From assembly GCF_900115095.1 (NCBI RefSeq), contig NZ_FOVH01000014.1, forward strand, positions 1 through 64,000: a stretch of 64,000 bases of DNA. Direction: 5' to 3'. A program made the translations under genes and the position numbers. The notes under the pieces were generated by a model that was not told where the DNA came from, did not search any database, and saw only the letters and a list, made by a program, of their open reading frames with translations. This stretch comes from Actinomadura madurae. Its GTDB lineage: Bacteria; Actinomycetota; Actinomycetes; Streptosporangiales; Streptosporangiaceae. This document shows, piece after piece, positions 25,692-34,555 of the stretch (the stretch's first letter is position 1; every line of letters starts with the position of its first letter).

Positions 25692-27500
25692 ATGACCGTG
25701 AGCACCTTCGCCGCATCGAGCATGCCCCCCGCGTTCCCCGAGCGGGCCGCCTGGGGGACCGCGTCGTCCCTGCGTGCCTGGCAGCAGCAGGCGCTGGAGG
25801 CGTACTTCGGGGGTTCCGGGGGTCGCTCCCCGGGTGAGGACAGCGGGACGGACGGCACCAGGCCCGGCCCGCGCGACTTCCTCACCGTCGCCACGCCCGG
25901 CGCCGGTAAGACGACGTTCGCGCTGCGCCTCGCCCGCGAGCTGATGGAGCGGCGCGTCGTCTCGGCGATCACGGTCGTGTGCCCGACCGAGCACCTCAAG
26001 CGGCAGTGGGCCGAGTCGGCGGCCCGCGTCGGCATCAAGATCGACCCCGAGTACCAGAACGGGCAGGGGCCCGTCGGCAAGGACTTCCACGGCGTCGCCG
26101 TCACCTACGCGACCGTCGCCGCCCGCCCGGCCCTGCACCGCAACCGGACCGAGTCGCGCAAGTCGCTGGTCATCTTCGATGAGGTCCACCACGCGGGCGA
26201 CGGCCTGTCGTGGGGCGACGCCGTCCGTGAGGCGTTCGAGCCCGCGACGCGGCGGCTGGCGCTCTCCGGCACGCCGTTCCGCACCGACATCAACCCCATC
26301 CCGTTCGTCCAGTACGAGGAGGGGCCCGACGGCGTGCGCCGCAGCCGCGCCGACTACACCTACGGGTACGGCCCGGCCCTCGCCGACGGGGTCGTCCGGC
26401 CGGTGATCTTCCTGGCGTACGCGGGGGAGATGCGCTGGCGCACCCGCGCCGGCGACGAGATCACCGCGACCCTCGGCGAGCCGCTCACCCAGGACCAGAC
26501 CGCTCAGGCGTGGCGGGCCGCGCTCGACCCGAAGGGCGACTGGATCAAGCAGGTGCTGGCCGCCGCCGACCGCCGGCTGACCGAGCTGCGCCGCGCCATC
26601 CCGGACGCGGGCGGCCTGGTCATCGCCACCGACCACGAGGCCGCCCGCGCCTACGCGAAGATGCTCCGCGCGGTCACCGGGCAGGGCGCCACGATCGTGC
26701 TGTCGGACGACCCGACCGCCTCCAAGAAGATCAAGCAGTTCGGCGAGACCGAGGACCGCTGGATGGTCGCGGTCCGCATGGTGTCCGAGGGCGTCGACAT
26801 CCCGCGGCTGTGCGTCGGGGTGTACGCCACGTCGACCAGCACGCCGCTGTTCTTCGCGCAGGCGATCGGCCGTTTCGTCCGCGCCCGCAAGCGCGGCGAG
26901 ACCGCGTCGGTGTTCCTGCCCTCGGTGCCGACCCTGATGGGCCACGCCTCCGAGATGGAGGAGGAGCGCGACCACGTCCTGGACCGTCCCGTCCGCGAGG
27001 ACGGCCTGGACGACCAGCTGCTCGCCGAGGCGAACCGGCAGCAGGACACGCCCGACGTCGGCGAGGAGCTGCCGTTCGAGACGGTGGAGGCGTCCGCCAC
27101 GTTCGACCGTGTCCTGTACGACGGCGGCGAGTTCGGCATGAACGCCGAGCCCGGCTCCGTCGAGGAGGAGGAGTTCCTCGGCATCCCGGGCCTGCTGGAG
27201 CCCGAGCAGGTGTCGGCGCTGCTGCGCAAGCGCCAGGCCGACCAGATCGCCAGCGAGCGGAAGAAGAAGACCGGCGACCCGCGCGCCGACCGCACCGCCG
27301 CCGAGGACGTCGCCGCCCTCCGCCGTGAGCTGAACGGCCTGGTCGGCGCCTGGAACCACCGCACCGGCAAGCCCCACGGCGTCATCCACACCGAGCTGCG
27401 CGCCGCGTGCGGCGGCCCGGCCATCGCCCAGGCCAGCAGCGACGACATCCGCAAGCGCATCGCCAAGATCCGCGAATGGGCCGCCAAGCGCCGCCACTGA
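25692..27500 (+). CDS. DEAD/DEAH-box superfamily 2 helicase
   Basis: A 602-residue helicase. Motif I is ATPGAGKTTFA near residue 70, motif II is DEVHHAGD, motif III LALSGTPFRTD. The second RecA domain has GGLVIATDHEAARAYAKML and MVSEGVDIPRL, then QAIGRFVRARKRGE (motif VI). The C-terminal ~180 residues are charged and lack a known domain. This type of helicase next to yqgE/DUF3039 is conserved in actinobacteria; its substrate is not established. Start ATG 25692 lies just after the protease stop. Confidence 0.9.
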   Translation: MTVSTFAASSMPPAFPERAAWGTASSLRAWQQQALEAYFGGSGGRSPGEDSGTDGTRPGPRDFLTVATPGAGKTTFALRLARELMERRVVSAITVVCPTEHLKRQWAESAARVGIKIDPEYQNGQGPVGKDFHGVAVTYATVAARPALHRNRTESRKSLVIFDEVHHAGDGLSWGDAVREAFEPATRRLALSGTPFRTDINPIPFVQYEEGPDGVRRSRADYTYGYGPALADGVVRPVIFLAYAGEMRWRTRAGDEITATLGEPLTQDQTAQAWRAALDPKGDWIKQVLAAADRRLTELRRAIPDAGGLVIATDHEAARAYAKMLRAVTGQGATIVLSDDPTASKKIKQFGETEDRWMVAVRMVSEGVDIPRLCVGVYATSTSTPLFFAQAIGRFVRARKRGETASVFLPSVPTLMGHASEMEEERDHVLDRPVREDGLDDQLLAEANRQQDTPDVGEELPFETVEASATFDRVLYDGGEFGMNAEPGSVEEEEFLGIPGLLEPEQVSALLRKRQADQIASERKKKTGDPRADRTAAEDVAALRRELNGLVGAWNHRTGKPHGVIHTELRAACGGPAIAQASSDDIRKRIAKIREWAAKRRH

Positions 27501-27501
27501 C

Positions 27502-27668
27502 CGGCGGGCACTGGGCGGCGGCACTGGGCGGCGGCACTGGGCGGCGGCACTGGGCGGCGGCACTGGGCGGCGGCGTTGAGCGGCGGCGTTGAGCGGTGGC
27601 ATTGAGCGACGGGCGGTAACTGGGCGGGTGGTAGAGCGGCGGTATTTGAGCGGCGGTACTGGGCGGGC
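27502..27668. repeat. Degenerate G-rich tandem repeat downstream of the helicase
   Basis: A 13-base unit, ACTGGGCGGCGGC, repeats about five times nearly perfectly from ~27509 to ~27572 and then decays (GTTGAGCGGCGGC, ATTTGAGCGGCGG) to 27668. It is not part of a recognisable gene. The G-runs on the plus strand could form G-quadruplexes or act in transcription pausing. Confidence 0.8.
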
Positions 27669-27740
27669 TTAATTCGGTGGCTTCCGGTTTGCTGTGGCGC
27701 CTACGGTTGGCGGTGGCCGATCCCGAGCCGAGGAGGCCGT

Positions 27741-27985
27741 CATGTACCGCGAGCGAGACACCGAGGCGTCCTTTTGAGCGGACCAGCAAGCGCCGCAGGG
27801 GGTTCCCTCTAGCGAGACCAGGGTCAAGCGCGGCGACCGGACGGTCGGCGTCGACACCGAGCTGGTCGAGAAGCTCGGCGGCAACGACCCCTGCCCGTGC
27901 GGGTCCGGGCGGCGCTTTCCGCCGGTGCTGCCGGCCGGCCGGACGTTTCGACGGCGTGCTCGGCCACTACTACGTCCGTGACTGA
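27741..27985 (+). pseudogene. Broken SEC-C motif protein
   Basis: From ATG 27741 the frame reads MYRERDTEASF then hits TGA at ~27774. The adjacent frame supplies FERTSKRRRG; the first frame then resumes SETRVKRGDRTVGVDTEL, then NDPCPCGSGRRF, and another shift leads to RRCCRPAGRFDGVLGHYYV and RD before TGA. The pieces reconstruct a small SEC-C (zinc-binding CPCGSG...CC) protein. At least two frameshifts mean it is not functional unless the sequence has errors. Confidence 0.65.
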
Positions 27986-28015
27986 TGCGTTCGTGGCGGG
28001 GGCGTGTCCTCGCGG

Positions 28016-28537
28016 TCAGTGCGATCGCGGGGACAGGTCCAGGGCCTTGAGGATGTGCTTGACCGTTTCCTCGGGGGTGCCGGTGATGGGGGCGGTGACG
28101 ATGTTCTCGTCCGGTTCCGGGCGTTCGAGGTCGGCGAACTGGGAGTCGAGCAGGTCCGCGCTGAAGAAGTGGCCCTGGCGGGCCCGCATGCGCGCGGCGA
28201 TCGTGTCGCGGTCGCCGTCCAGCAGGACGATGCGGACCCCTGCGTGCCCGTCGACCAGCAGGTCACGGTAACTGCGCTTGAGCGCGGAGGAGGTGACGAC
28301 GCCGGGGCGGCCGGCGGTGACGCGCTCGTCGATCCAGGCGGCGATGGAGCGCAGCCAGGGGAGGCGGTCCTCGTCGGTGAGCGGGTGGCCCGCGCGCATC
28401 TTGGCGATGTTGGCCTCGGGGTGGAACGCGTCCGCCTCCGCGTACTCCCAGCCGAGGCGTTCGGCGAGGAGCGTGCCGATGGTGGTCTTGCCGCTGCCGG
28501 ACACGCCGGCGACCAGGATGACCGTGGGTTCCGTCAT
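28016..28537 (-). CDS. gntK: Gluconokinase
   Basis: A 173-residue P-loop kinase that phosphorylates gluconate to 6-phosphogluconate. VAGVSGSGKTTIGTLLAERL is the Walker A region; then EADAFHPEANIAKM (substrate region), LTDEDRLPWL, SSALKRSYRDLL and the lid GHFFSADLLDSQFADLE. All are family signatures and length is normal. Its start lies 2 bases after the pncA stop, so it is probably the last gene of the pncB-pncA-gntK unit. Confidence 0.93.
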   Translation of the reverse strand: MTEPTVILVAGVSGSGKTTIGTLLAERLGWEYAEADAFHPEANIAKMRAGHPLTDEDRLPWLRSIAAWIDERVTAGRPGVVTSSALKRSYRDLLVDGHAGVRIVLLDGDRDTIAARMRARQGHFFSADLLDSQFADLERPEPDENIVTAPITGTPEETVKHILKALDLSPRSH

Positions 28538-28539
28538 GA

Positions 28540-29121
28540 TCAGGCGGTCACCACCGGGGAGCCGGACAGGGCGACGCCCTCCCGGCCGAGCTCGTCGAGG
28601 GCCCGGTCGACGGTGGCCTTGCCGACCCCGGCGGTGAGGTCGAGCCGGACGGTCGTGCGGAGCCCGGCGCGGGCGGCGTCGATGGCGGTGGCCCGGACGC
28701 AGTGGTCGGTGGCGATGCCGACGATGTCCACGGCGTCCACACCGCGGGAGGCGAGCCAGCCGGCGAGCGGCGTCTCGTCGTCGGAGACGCCCTCGAAGCC
28801 GCTGTAGGCGGCGCTCTCGCGGCCCTTGCTGAACACGGCCTCGATGGGGGCGAGGGCGAGGTTGGGGTGGAAGTCGGCGCCCGGGGTGCCGATCACGCAG
28901 TGCGGCGGCCAGGTGTCGACGTAGTCGGGCTCGTCGGAGAAGTGCGGGCCGGGGTCGAGGTGGAAGTCGCGGGTCGCCACGATGTGCGCGTAGCCGGACC
29001 GGTGCGCCGTCACGTGCTCGGAGATCGCGGTGGCCACCGCGGCGCCGCCCTCGACGGCGAGCGAGCCGCCCTCGCAGAAGTCGTTCTGCACGTCCACGAT
29101 GATCAGAGCCTTCTTGCCCAT
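28540..29121 (-). CDS. pncA: Nicotinamidase (isochorismatase family)
   Basis: A 193-residue enzyme that deamidates nicotinamide to nicotinate for NAD salvage. The catalytic triad is visible: Asp in IIVDVQNDFCEGG, Lys in VFSKGRES, Cys in GIATDHCVRATA. ATRDFHLDPGPHF supplies metal-binding residues. ATG 29121 is preceded by GAGGGAGC. The enzyme feeds PncB, encoded just upstream on the same strand. Confidence 0.93.
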   Translation of the reverse strand: MGKKALIIVDVQNDFCEGGSLAVEGGAAVATAISEHVTAHRSGYAHIVATRDFHLDPGPHFSDEPDYVDTWPPHCVIGTPGADFHPNLALAPIEAVFSKGRESAAYSGFEGVSDDETPLAGWLASRGVDAVDIVGIATDHCVRATAIDAARAGLRTTVRLDLTAGVGKATVDRALDELGREGVALSGSPVVTA

Positions 29122-29197
29122 GACCGCTCCCTCTACCGGTTGCCCCACCGGGTCTGCACTGACCGTACCCCAGCCTTGTGCCCAGCGCGGCGCGGCT

Positions 29198-30538
29198 TCA
29201 ACGGGGCGGGCCGCCGTCGACGAACTCGGTCGGGACGGCCGGTTCACCCCTGGAGAGCTGGAGCGCCGTCGCGGGCAGTTCGGCGACCGACCGCGTGTGG
29301 CGCTCCCTCGCCTCGCGCAGCGACTCGCGCCCGACGATCTCGCCGTCCCGCACCAGCGGCACCTGGAGGAGGCGGTCGCGCTGCCCGGGGGTCGGCTCGC
29401 CGGTGGACACGTTCTCGGCGTAGGCGACGCCGCGCCCGTCGATGCGCCGCACGGCCGTCTTGCGCCCGCCCCTGCTCGGCTTGCCCACCGAGCGTTTCGC
29501 GACCGGGCGCATGGGCGCGTCCTCCTCGGGGCCGTCCGCGCGCGCGACGAGCTTGTAGACGAGCGACGCGGTGGGCGCGCCGGAGCCGGTCACCAGGGCC
29601 GTCCCCACGCCGTAGCCGTCCACCGGCGCGGCGGCGAGGGCGGCGATGCCGTACTCGTCCAGGTCGCCGGTCACCACGATGCGCGTGCCGGTCGCGCCGA
29701 GCGAGTCGAGCTGTTCGCGGACGCGGCGGGCCATCACGCCGAGGTCGCCGCTGTCGATCCGGACGGCGCCGAGCGACGGCCCGGCCAGCTCGACGGCCGT
29801 CCGGACGGCCCGTTCGACGTCGTAGGTGTCGACCAGCAGCGTCGTGCCCTCGCCGAGCGAGGCGAGCTGCGCCGCGAACGCGTGCCGCTCGCCGTCGTGC
29901 AGGAGGGTGAACGCGTGCGCGCTCGTCCCGGCGGTCGGTACGCCGTAGAGCCGGCCGGCCTCCAGGTTGGACGTCGTGGTGAACCCGGTGATGTAGGCGG
30001 CGCGGGCGGCGGCCACGGCGGCGCGCTCGTGGGTGCGCCGCGACCCCATCTCGATGATCGGCCGGCCCTGGGCCGCCTGCGCCATCCGGGACGCGGCGGA
30101 CGCGATCGCGCAGTCGTGATTGAGGATGGACAGCGCGAGCGTCTCCAGCAGGACGGCCTCGCCGAACGTCCCCTCGACCGTCAGGATCGGCGAGTCCGGG
30201 AAGTAGCAGTCGCCTTCGGCGTAACCCCAGACGTTCCCGGTGAAGCGGTACTTCTCCAGCCATTGCGCCGTGGGTTCGTCCACGATCCCGCGGGAGATGA
30301 GGAAGTCCAGCTGGGTGGTGCCGAAGCGGTACGCCTCGATCGCGTCCAGGAGCCGCCCGGTGCCCGCGACGACCCCGTAGCGGCGCCCGGCGGGCAGGCT
30401 CCGCGCGAAAACCTCGAAGACGGCGCGGCGCCCGACCGTCCCGCTGCGCAGCGCGGCCTTGAGCATGGTCAGCTCGTACTGGTCGGTCAGCAGCGCGGTG
30501 CCGTCACCAAGGTCCACAGTGGAACCATACGGTCTCAT
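29198..30538 (-). CDS. pncB: Nicotinate phosphoribosyltransferase
   Basis: A 446-residue enzyme making nicotinate mononucleotide. Signatures: LLTDQYELTMLKAAL at the N-terminus, VWGYAEGDCYFPDSPIL, LNHDCAIASAASRM, IEMGSRRTHERAAV and VRIDSGDLGVMARRVREQ, with GYGVGTALVTG near the phosphate site. Start ATG 30538 or the nearby GTG (VDLGDG). It is divergent from clpS, the same arrangement as pncB1-clpS in M. tuberculosis. Confidence 0.93.
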   Translation of the reverse strand: MRPYGSTVDLGDGTALLTDQYELTMLKAALRSGTVGRRAVFEVFARSLPAGRRYGVVAGTGRLLDAIEAYRFGTTQLDFLISRGIVDEPTAQWLEKYRFTGNVWGYAEGDCYFPDSPILTVEGTFGEAVLLETLALSILNHDCAIASAASRMAQAAQGRPIIEMGSRRTHERAAVAAARAAYITGFTTTSNLEAGRLYGVPTAGTSAHAFTLLHDGERHAFAAQLASLGEGTTLLVDTYDVERAVRTAVELAGPSLGAVRIDSGDLGVMARRVREQLDSLGATGTRIVVTGDLDEYGIAALAAAPVDGYGVGTALVTGSGAPTASLVYKLVARADGPEEDAPMRPVAKRSVGKPSRGGRKTAVRRIDGRGVAYAENVSTGEPTPGQRDRLLQVPLVRDGEIVGRESLREARERHTRSVAELPATALQLSRGEPAVPTEFVDGGPPR

Positions 30539-30638
30539 GTGGGCACGATGGACGTGCGGGCCGCCGCCGCGAACCGCGCATAGCATCGGGGTGCGGTGGG
30601 CGGACCGACTTCGCGTAGAGAGAGGGGGCACGCCGTCG

Positions 30639-30944
30639 ATGAGCGCCATGAGCACGGCGCCCGCACCGGTGGAGCTGGAACGGCCGGACGCCGAGGAGGA
30701 CGTGCGTCCCGACCGGCCGTGGCTGGCGATCGTCTGGAACGACCCGATCAACCTGATGTCCTACGTCACGTACGTGTTCCAGGCGGTCTTCGGCTACCCG
30801 AAGACCAAGGCCGAGAAGCTGATGCTCGACGTGCACCACAAGGGGCGCGCCGTCGTGGCCAACGGCACCCGCGAGGAGATGGAGCGGGACGTGGAGATCC
30901 TGCACTCCTATGGCCTGTGGGCCACCGTCAAGCAGGACGACTGA
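30639..30944 (+). CDS. clpS: ATP-dependent Clp protease adaptor ClpS
   Basis: A 101-residue adaptor that delivers N-degron substrates to ClpAP/ClpCP. A flexible N-terminal tail precedes the fold: AIVWNDPINLMSYVTYVFQA, then KLMLDVHHKGRAVVANG and EREVE-like helix ending HSYGLWATVKQDD. The Asp in NDPINLM and the hydrophobic pocket residues are those that hold the N-terminal residue. ATG 30639 follows a long AGAGAGAGGGGG tract. The stop is 4 bases from the DUF2017 start. Confidence 0.93.
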   Translation: MSAMSTAPAPVELERPDAEEDVRPDRPWLAIVWNDPINLMSYVTYVFQAVFGYPKTKAEKLMLDVHHKGRAVVANGTREEMERDVEILHSYGLWATVKQDD

Positions 30945-30948
30945 GCCG

Positions 30949-31473
30949 ATGAGCCATGTGAAGAAGACCCGCGACGGCGTCCGGGTGCGCCTGGAGGCCG
31001 AGGAGACCGCGCTCGTGCGCGCCCTGATGGAGCAGCTGCTCGCACTGCTCGGCGACGCGCCGGACGCGGACGGCGAACTGGCCTCCATCGGCATCTCCGA
31101 GAACACGAGGGCGCCGGACGACCCGGTGCTGGCGCGGCTGTTCCCGGACGCCTACCGCGACGACGGCGAGGCTGCCGGGGAGTTCCGCCGCTACACCGAG
31201 ATGGGGCTGCGCGACGGCAAGCGCGAGGCGGCCGAGACCGTCCTCGGCGTGCTGCGCCAGGAGGGCACGGACGCCGTCCTGGACGAGAAGCAGGCTCAGG
31301 CCTGGCTGCGGGCGCTGAACGACGTCCGGCTCGCGCTCGGCACCCGGCTGGACATCACCGAGGACTGGTACGAGCAGGCGGGGAGCATGGACCCGCGCGA
31401 TCCCCGCGCCCCCATGTTCGCGGCCTATGACTGGCTGACGATGCTGCAGGAGAGCCTCGTCCGCGTGCTCTGA
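30949..31473 (+). CDS. DUF2017 domain-containing protein
   Basis: A 174-residue, acidic, helical protein matching DUF2017: VRVRLEAEETALVRALMEQL; DDPVLARLFPDAYRDD; FRRYTEMGLRDGKREAAE; ALNDVRLALGTRLDITEDW; AYDWLTMLQESLV. It always follows clpS in actinobacteria, suggesting a link to proteolysis, but no biochemical role is known. It overlaps the end of the clpS operon closely. Confidence 0.92.
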   Translation: MSHVKKTRDGVRVRLEAEETALVRALMEQLLALLGDAPDADGELASIGISENTRAPDDPVLARLFPDAYRDDGEAAGEFRRYTEMGLRDGKREAAETVLGVLRQEGTDAVLDEKQAQAWLRALNDVRLALGTRLDITEDWYEQAGSMDPRDPRAPMFAAYDWLTMLQESLVRVL

Positions 31474-31629
31474 GGGCCGGCGTGCTCTGAGGGCCGGCGG
31501 CCGGAACGTCCACACCCGGCCAAAGCGGACATTACCGATTGTCGGGACGTCTGTGCGGAGCGTTGTTAGCGTTGTCGCAGGGGACTGAGGGGCCCGCCAC
31601 CGCGGGCCGCGGACAACTCGGAGGCGTCC

Positions 31630-32574
31630 ATGTCGGCAGTGGGGACCGGTACCAAGCCGGTCGGCGCGATGGAGCTCGGGGACCATCTGGCCCTCATCTT
31701 CGACAACGACGAGGAACGGCGGTCGATCATGGCCGCGTACGCCCGCGACGGGGTCGCCGCGGGGCACAAGGTCATCTACATCTCGGACGGCGTCCGCGCG
31801 GGCGACGTCCTCGGCTGGCTGCTCGCCGAGCACGAGAGCACGGGCCCCGCCCCGCACGCCGCCGCCCCGCACGCCGCCCCGGAGGGCGCGCCGGTCGACC
31901 TCGCCGAGGCCATGGAGGAGGGGCACTTCGTCGTCCGGACGGCCGAGGAGACGTTCCTGGCGAGCGGCCGGTTCGACCCGTCCGAGAGCCTCCAGCTGAT
32001 GGCGACCGAGATCGACCTCGCGCTCGTCCAGGGGTACTCGGGGGTGCGGATCGCGGGCGAGGCGCGGTTCTCGCTGCGCCGCTGGCCCGGCACCCACCAG
32101 CACGGCGACTTCGAGCGGATGCTGGACGAGGTCTTCATGACGACCGACCTGAAGGCGATGGCGATCTGCCAGTTCGACCGGCGCTGGTTCGAGGGGGCCC
32201 GGCTCGCGGACGTGGAGGCCGCCCACATGGGCCGCGTGCGCGCCAACGACTACTACGACGACGGGGCGCTGCGGATCAGCCCCCTGTTCAGCCCGCCCGG
32301 GGCGCGGGTGGCCGGCGTCATCGACGCGGCGACCCGTCCCGCCGCCGCGTCCGTGCTGGAGTCGATCAAGACCCGGACCGGCCTGCTCTGCCTCGACCTG
32401 GAGGGCCTGGAGGCCTGCGACCCGGACGGCCTGCGGATGCTGACCGGGGCCGACCGCCCCGCGCGCGACCGGGGCCTGCTGCTGCGGGGCGTGCCCGCCG
32501 AGGTGCACGCGGGGCTCCGCGCCGAGGGCCTGGACGAGGCCCCGGGCGTCTCGATCGAACGCGCCGCCCGCTAG
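31630..32574 (+). CDS. MEDS sensor domain - STAS domain protein (cluster 1, gene 1)
   Basis: A 314-residue protein. The N-terminal ~220 residues are a MEDS (DcmR-type sensory) domain: GDHLALIFDNDEERRSIMAA, GHKVIYISDG, YSGVRIAGEARFSLR, and the conserved MAICQFDRRWF. The C-terminal ~85 residues are a STAS domain (VAGVIDAATRPAAASVLESI; LLCLDLEGLEACDPDGLRML). In SpoIIAA-type antagonists a Ser precedes the conserved Gly; here the motif is CDPDG, with Asp instead. It opens a three-gene operon with two more MEDS genes. Function is probably anti-sigma antagonist-like signalling. Confidence 0.88.
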   Translation: MSAVGTGTKPVGAMELGDHLALIFDNDEERRSIMAAYARDGVAAGHKVIYISDGVRAGDVLGWLLAEHESTGPAPHAAAPHAAPEGAPVDLAEAMEEGHFVVRTAEETFLASGRFDPSESLQLMATEIDLALVQGYSGVRIAGEARFSLRRWPGTHQHGDFERMLDEVFMTTDLKAMAICQFDRRWFEGARLADVEAAHMGRVRANDYYDDGALRISPLFSPPGARVAGVIDAATRPAAASVLESIKTRTGLLCLDLEGLEACDPDGLRMLTGADRPARDRGLLLRGVPAEVHAGLRAEGLDEAPGVSIERAAR

Positions 32575-32609
32575 GGCACGCGGGCGGCTTCGGCGGCCGA
32601 GGAGGAGGC

Positions 32610-33485
32610 ATGGGATCCGGGCAGGTCCGCGACGCCGACCCCGGCGCCGGCCCCGGCGCGGCGCGGGCGGTCGGCGACATGTGGTTCGGCGACCACCTGT
32701 GCCTCGCGTACGTCAACGACGAGGAGCGCCGGGCCGTGCTGACGACGTTCCTCGACGACGGGCTGCGGGCCGGCCACGATCTCGTCTACCTGGTGGACGG
32801 CGAACTGGCCGACGCCGCCGCCGCGCGGCTCCGGGACCGGCTCCGCGATCGGTTCGGGGCGGCGCTCAGCGACGGCCGCCTGACCGTCCTGCCGACCGCC
32901 GGGACCGACCTCGGCGCCGTGCTCGACGAGGCGCTGGCGCGGGGGCGCACGGGCGTGCGGGTCACGGCGCAGGCGTGCCCGTCCCTGCGCGGCTGGCCGG
33001 GGACGGAGCGGTTCACCGCCTTCGAGGACGCCGTCCACCGCGCCGTCGGCCGGGCCGGGCGCGCGATGGCGCTGTGCCAGTTCGACCGGCGCTGGTTCGC
33101 CGGCGACCACCTGCGCGAGATCGAGGCGCGGCACGGCGGGCGGGTCCGGGCCGACGCCGTGTACGACGACGGGGTGCTGACGATCGTGCCGCTGTTCGCG
33201 CCGCCCGGCCTCCGGCTGTCCGGCGCGATCGACGAGTCGACGCTGCCCGCGCTGGTGGAGGCGCTGCGCGACGTCGGCGGCGGCGCCGCGCACGTGTGCC
33301 TCGACCTGTCCCGGCTCGAGTTCTGCGACCTGGACGGGCTGCGCGCCCTGATCCGCGCCAACGAGATGAGCAGCGTCCTGGACCGGCAGGTGATCCTGCG
33401 GTCGATGCCGGGCTGCATGGAGCTGATGATGCGGGCCGCGGGCTGGGACACCGCGCCCGGCATCGTTACGGAGAGCGCGCCGTGA
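32610..33485 (+). CDS. MEDS sensor domain - STAS domain protein (cluster 1, gene 2)
   Basis: A 291-residue paralogue of the preceding gene: MEDS block FGDHLCLAYVNDEERRAVLT, HDLVYLVDGE, MALCQFDRRWFAGDHLREIE, then a STAS domain (LRLSGAIDESTLPALVEALR; VCLDLSRLEFCDLDGLRALI). The site usually phosphorylated is again Asp (CDLDG). ATG 32610 is preceded by GGAGGAGG. It overlaps the following gene by 4 bases (GTGA), so production of this protein and the HATPase protein is coupled. Confidence 0.88.
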   Translation: MGSGQVRDADPGAGPGAARAVGDMWFGDHLCLAYVNDEERRAVLTTFLDDGLRAGHDLVYLVDGELADAAAARLRDRLRDRFGAALSDGRLTVLPTAGTDLGAVLDEALARGRTGVRVTAQACPSLRGWPGTERFTAFEDAVHRAVGRAGRAMALCQFDRRWFAGDHLREIEARHGGRVRADAVYDDGVLTIVPLFAPPGLRLSGAIDESTLPALVEALRDVGGGAAHVCLDLSRLEFCDLDGLRALIRANEMSSVLDRQVILRSMPGCMELMMRAAGWDTAPGIVTESAP

Positions 33486-34483
33486 ACGGATCGACGGGAG
33501 CCGCCGGAGGCGGTCCCGCCGTGGCCGGCCCGCGCGGGCCGGAGGCGGGCCGGGACCTGTTCGCGCACCGGGCCCTGCTGTACGGATCGCGGCAGGACTT
33601 CCTGCTGTCGGCCGTCCCGTTCCTGCGGGACGGGCGGCGCGCGGACGACGCGGTCGTCGCCGTCGTGGCGCCGCCGGTGTCCGCCGAGCTCCGCGAGCGG
33701 CTCGGCCCGAGGACCGTCGCGGGCATCGAGTTCATCGACGCGGCGGAGTGGTTCGGCGACGGCCCGGTGCAGGCGCTGGCGTCCTGCCACGACCGGGCGC
33801 GCGCCGACTGGTGGCCGCGCGGGCGGCTGCGGCTGCTCGCCGAGCCCGTCTGGGACGGCCTGACCCCGCTGGAGACGCGGGAGTGGAAGCGGCACGAGTG
33901 CCTGCTGAACGTGGTGTTCGCCGGCACCCCCTCGACGATCGTGTGCGCGTACGACGCGGCGGGGCTGCCCGGACACGTCCTGGAGGGCGCGGCCCGCACC
34001 CACCCCGAGCTGACCGGCCCGGACGGGACGGCGGTGAGCGAGCGCTTCACCGATCCGGCCGAGTACTACGCCGAATGCAACGCCGGCCCGCTGCCGCCGC
34101 CCCCGACGGCCGCGGTGCGCCGGACGTTCGCGGCGGGCGCCCTGCCGGCGCTGCGCGACTTCCTGACCGCCGAGGCCGCCCGGCACGGCCTGCCCGGCGA
34201 CCGGACGCTCCCGTTCGTCCTGGCGGTGAACGAGGTCGCGACCGGCATCGTCCGCGACGGCGGCGGCCACGGGGCGCTGCTGGTGTGGGCGGAGGACGGC
34301 GAGCTGGTGTGCGACGTCGACGACCCGGGGCGGATGCTCGCCGACCGGTTCCTCGGGCACGTGCCGCCGGACGCGCACGGGGGCGACGCGGCGATGTGGG
34401 CCGTCCGGCGGCTCTGCCACATCGTCGAGATCCGGTCGGGCGCGCGGGGCACCAGGATCAGGCTGCGCGTCCGGCTCGGCTGA
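33482..34483 (+). CDS. MEDS sensor - HATPase (RsbW/anti-sigma-like) protein with degraded ATP site (cluster 1, gene 3)
   Basis: A 333-residue protein. Residues ~25-190 are a MEDS domain (FAHRALLYGSRQDFLLSAVP; LLAEPVWDGLTPLETREWKR; CLLNVVFAGTPSTIVCAYD). Residues ~215-333 align with HATPase domains of the anti-sigma/RsbA type. The N-box reads LAVNEVATGIVRDGG, keeping Glu but with Gly where Asn is expected; the G2 region DAAMWAVRRLC lacks the RFGLW glycines seen in the two paralogues at 42208 and 44120. ATP binding may be weak or lost. GTG start overlaps gene 2. Confidence 0.85.
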   Translation: MNGSTGAAGGGPAVAGPRGPEAGRDLFAHRALLYGSRQDFLLSAVPFLRDGRRADDAVVAVVAPPVSAELRERLGPRTVAGIEFIDAAEWFGDGPVQALASCHDRARADWWPRGRLRLLAEPVWDGLTPLETREWKRHECLLNVVFAGTPSTIVCAYDAAGLPGHVLEGAARTHPELTGPDGTAVSERFTDPAEYYAECNAGPLPPPPTAAVRRTFAAGALPALRDFLTAEAARHGLPGDRTLPFVLAVNEVATGIVRDGGGHGALLVWAEDGELVCDVDDPGRMLADRFLGHVPPDAHGGDAAMWAVRRLCHIVEIRSGARGTRIRLRVRLG

Positions 34484-34555
34484 GGCCCCATGCGGGGGCG
34501 CGTGCGGGGGCGGGCGGCGCCGGGCGCGGAAGCGCCGCCGGGTAGCCTTCGGGGC

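Noticed and set aside
24306..27602. 1,098-codon minus-strand frame
   Set aside because: Antisense to DUF3039, protease and helicase genes, all of which have clear family motifs on the plus strand.
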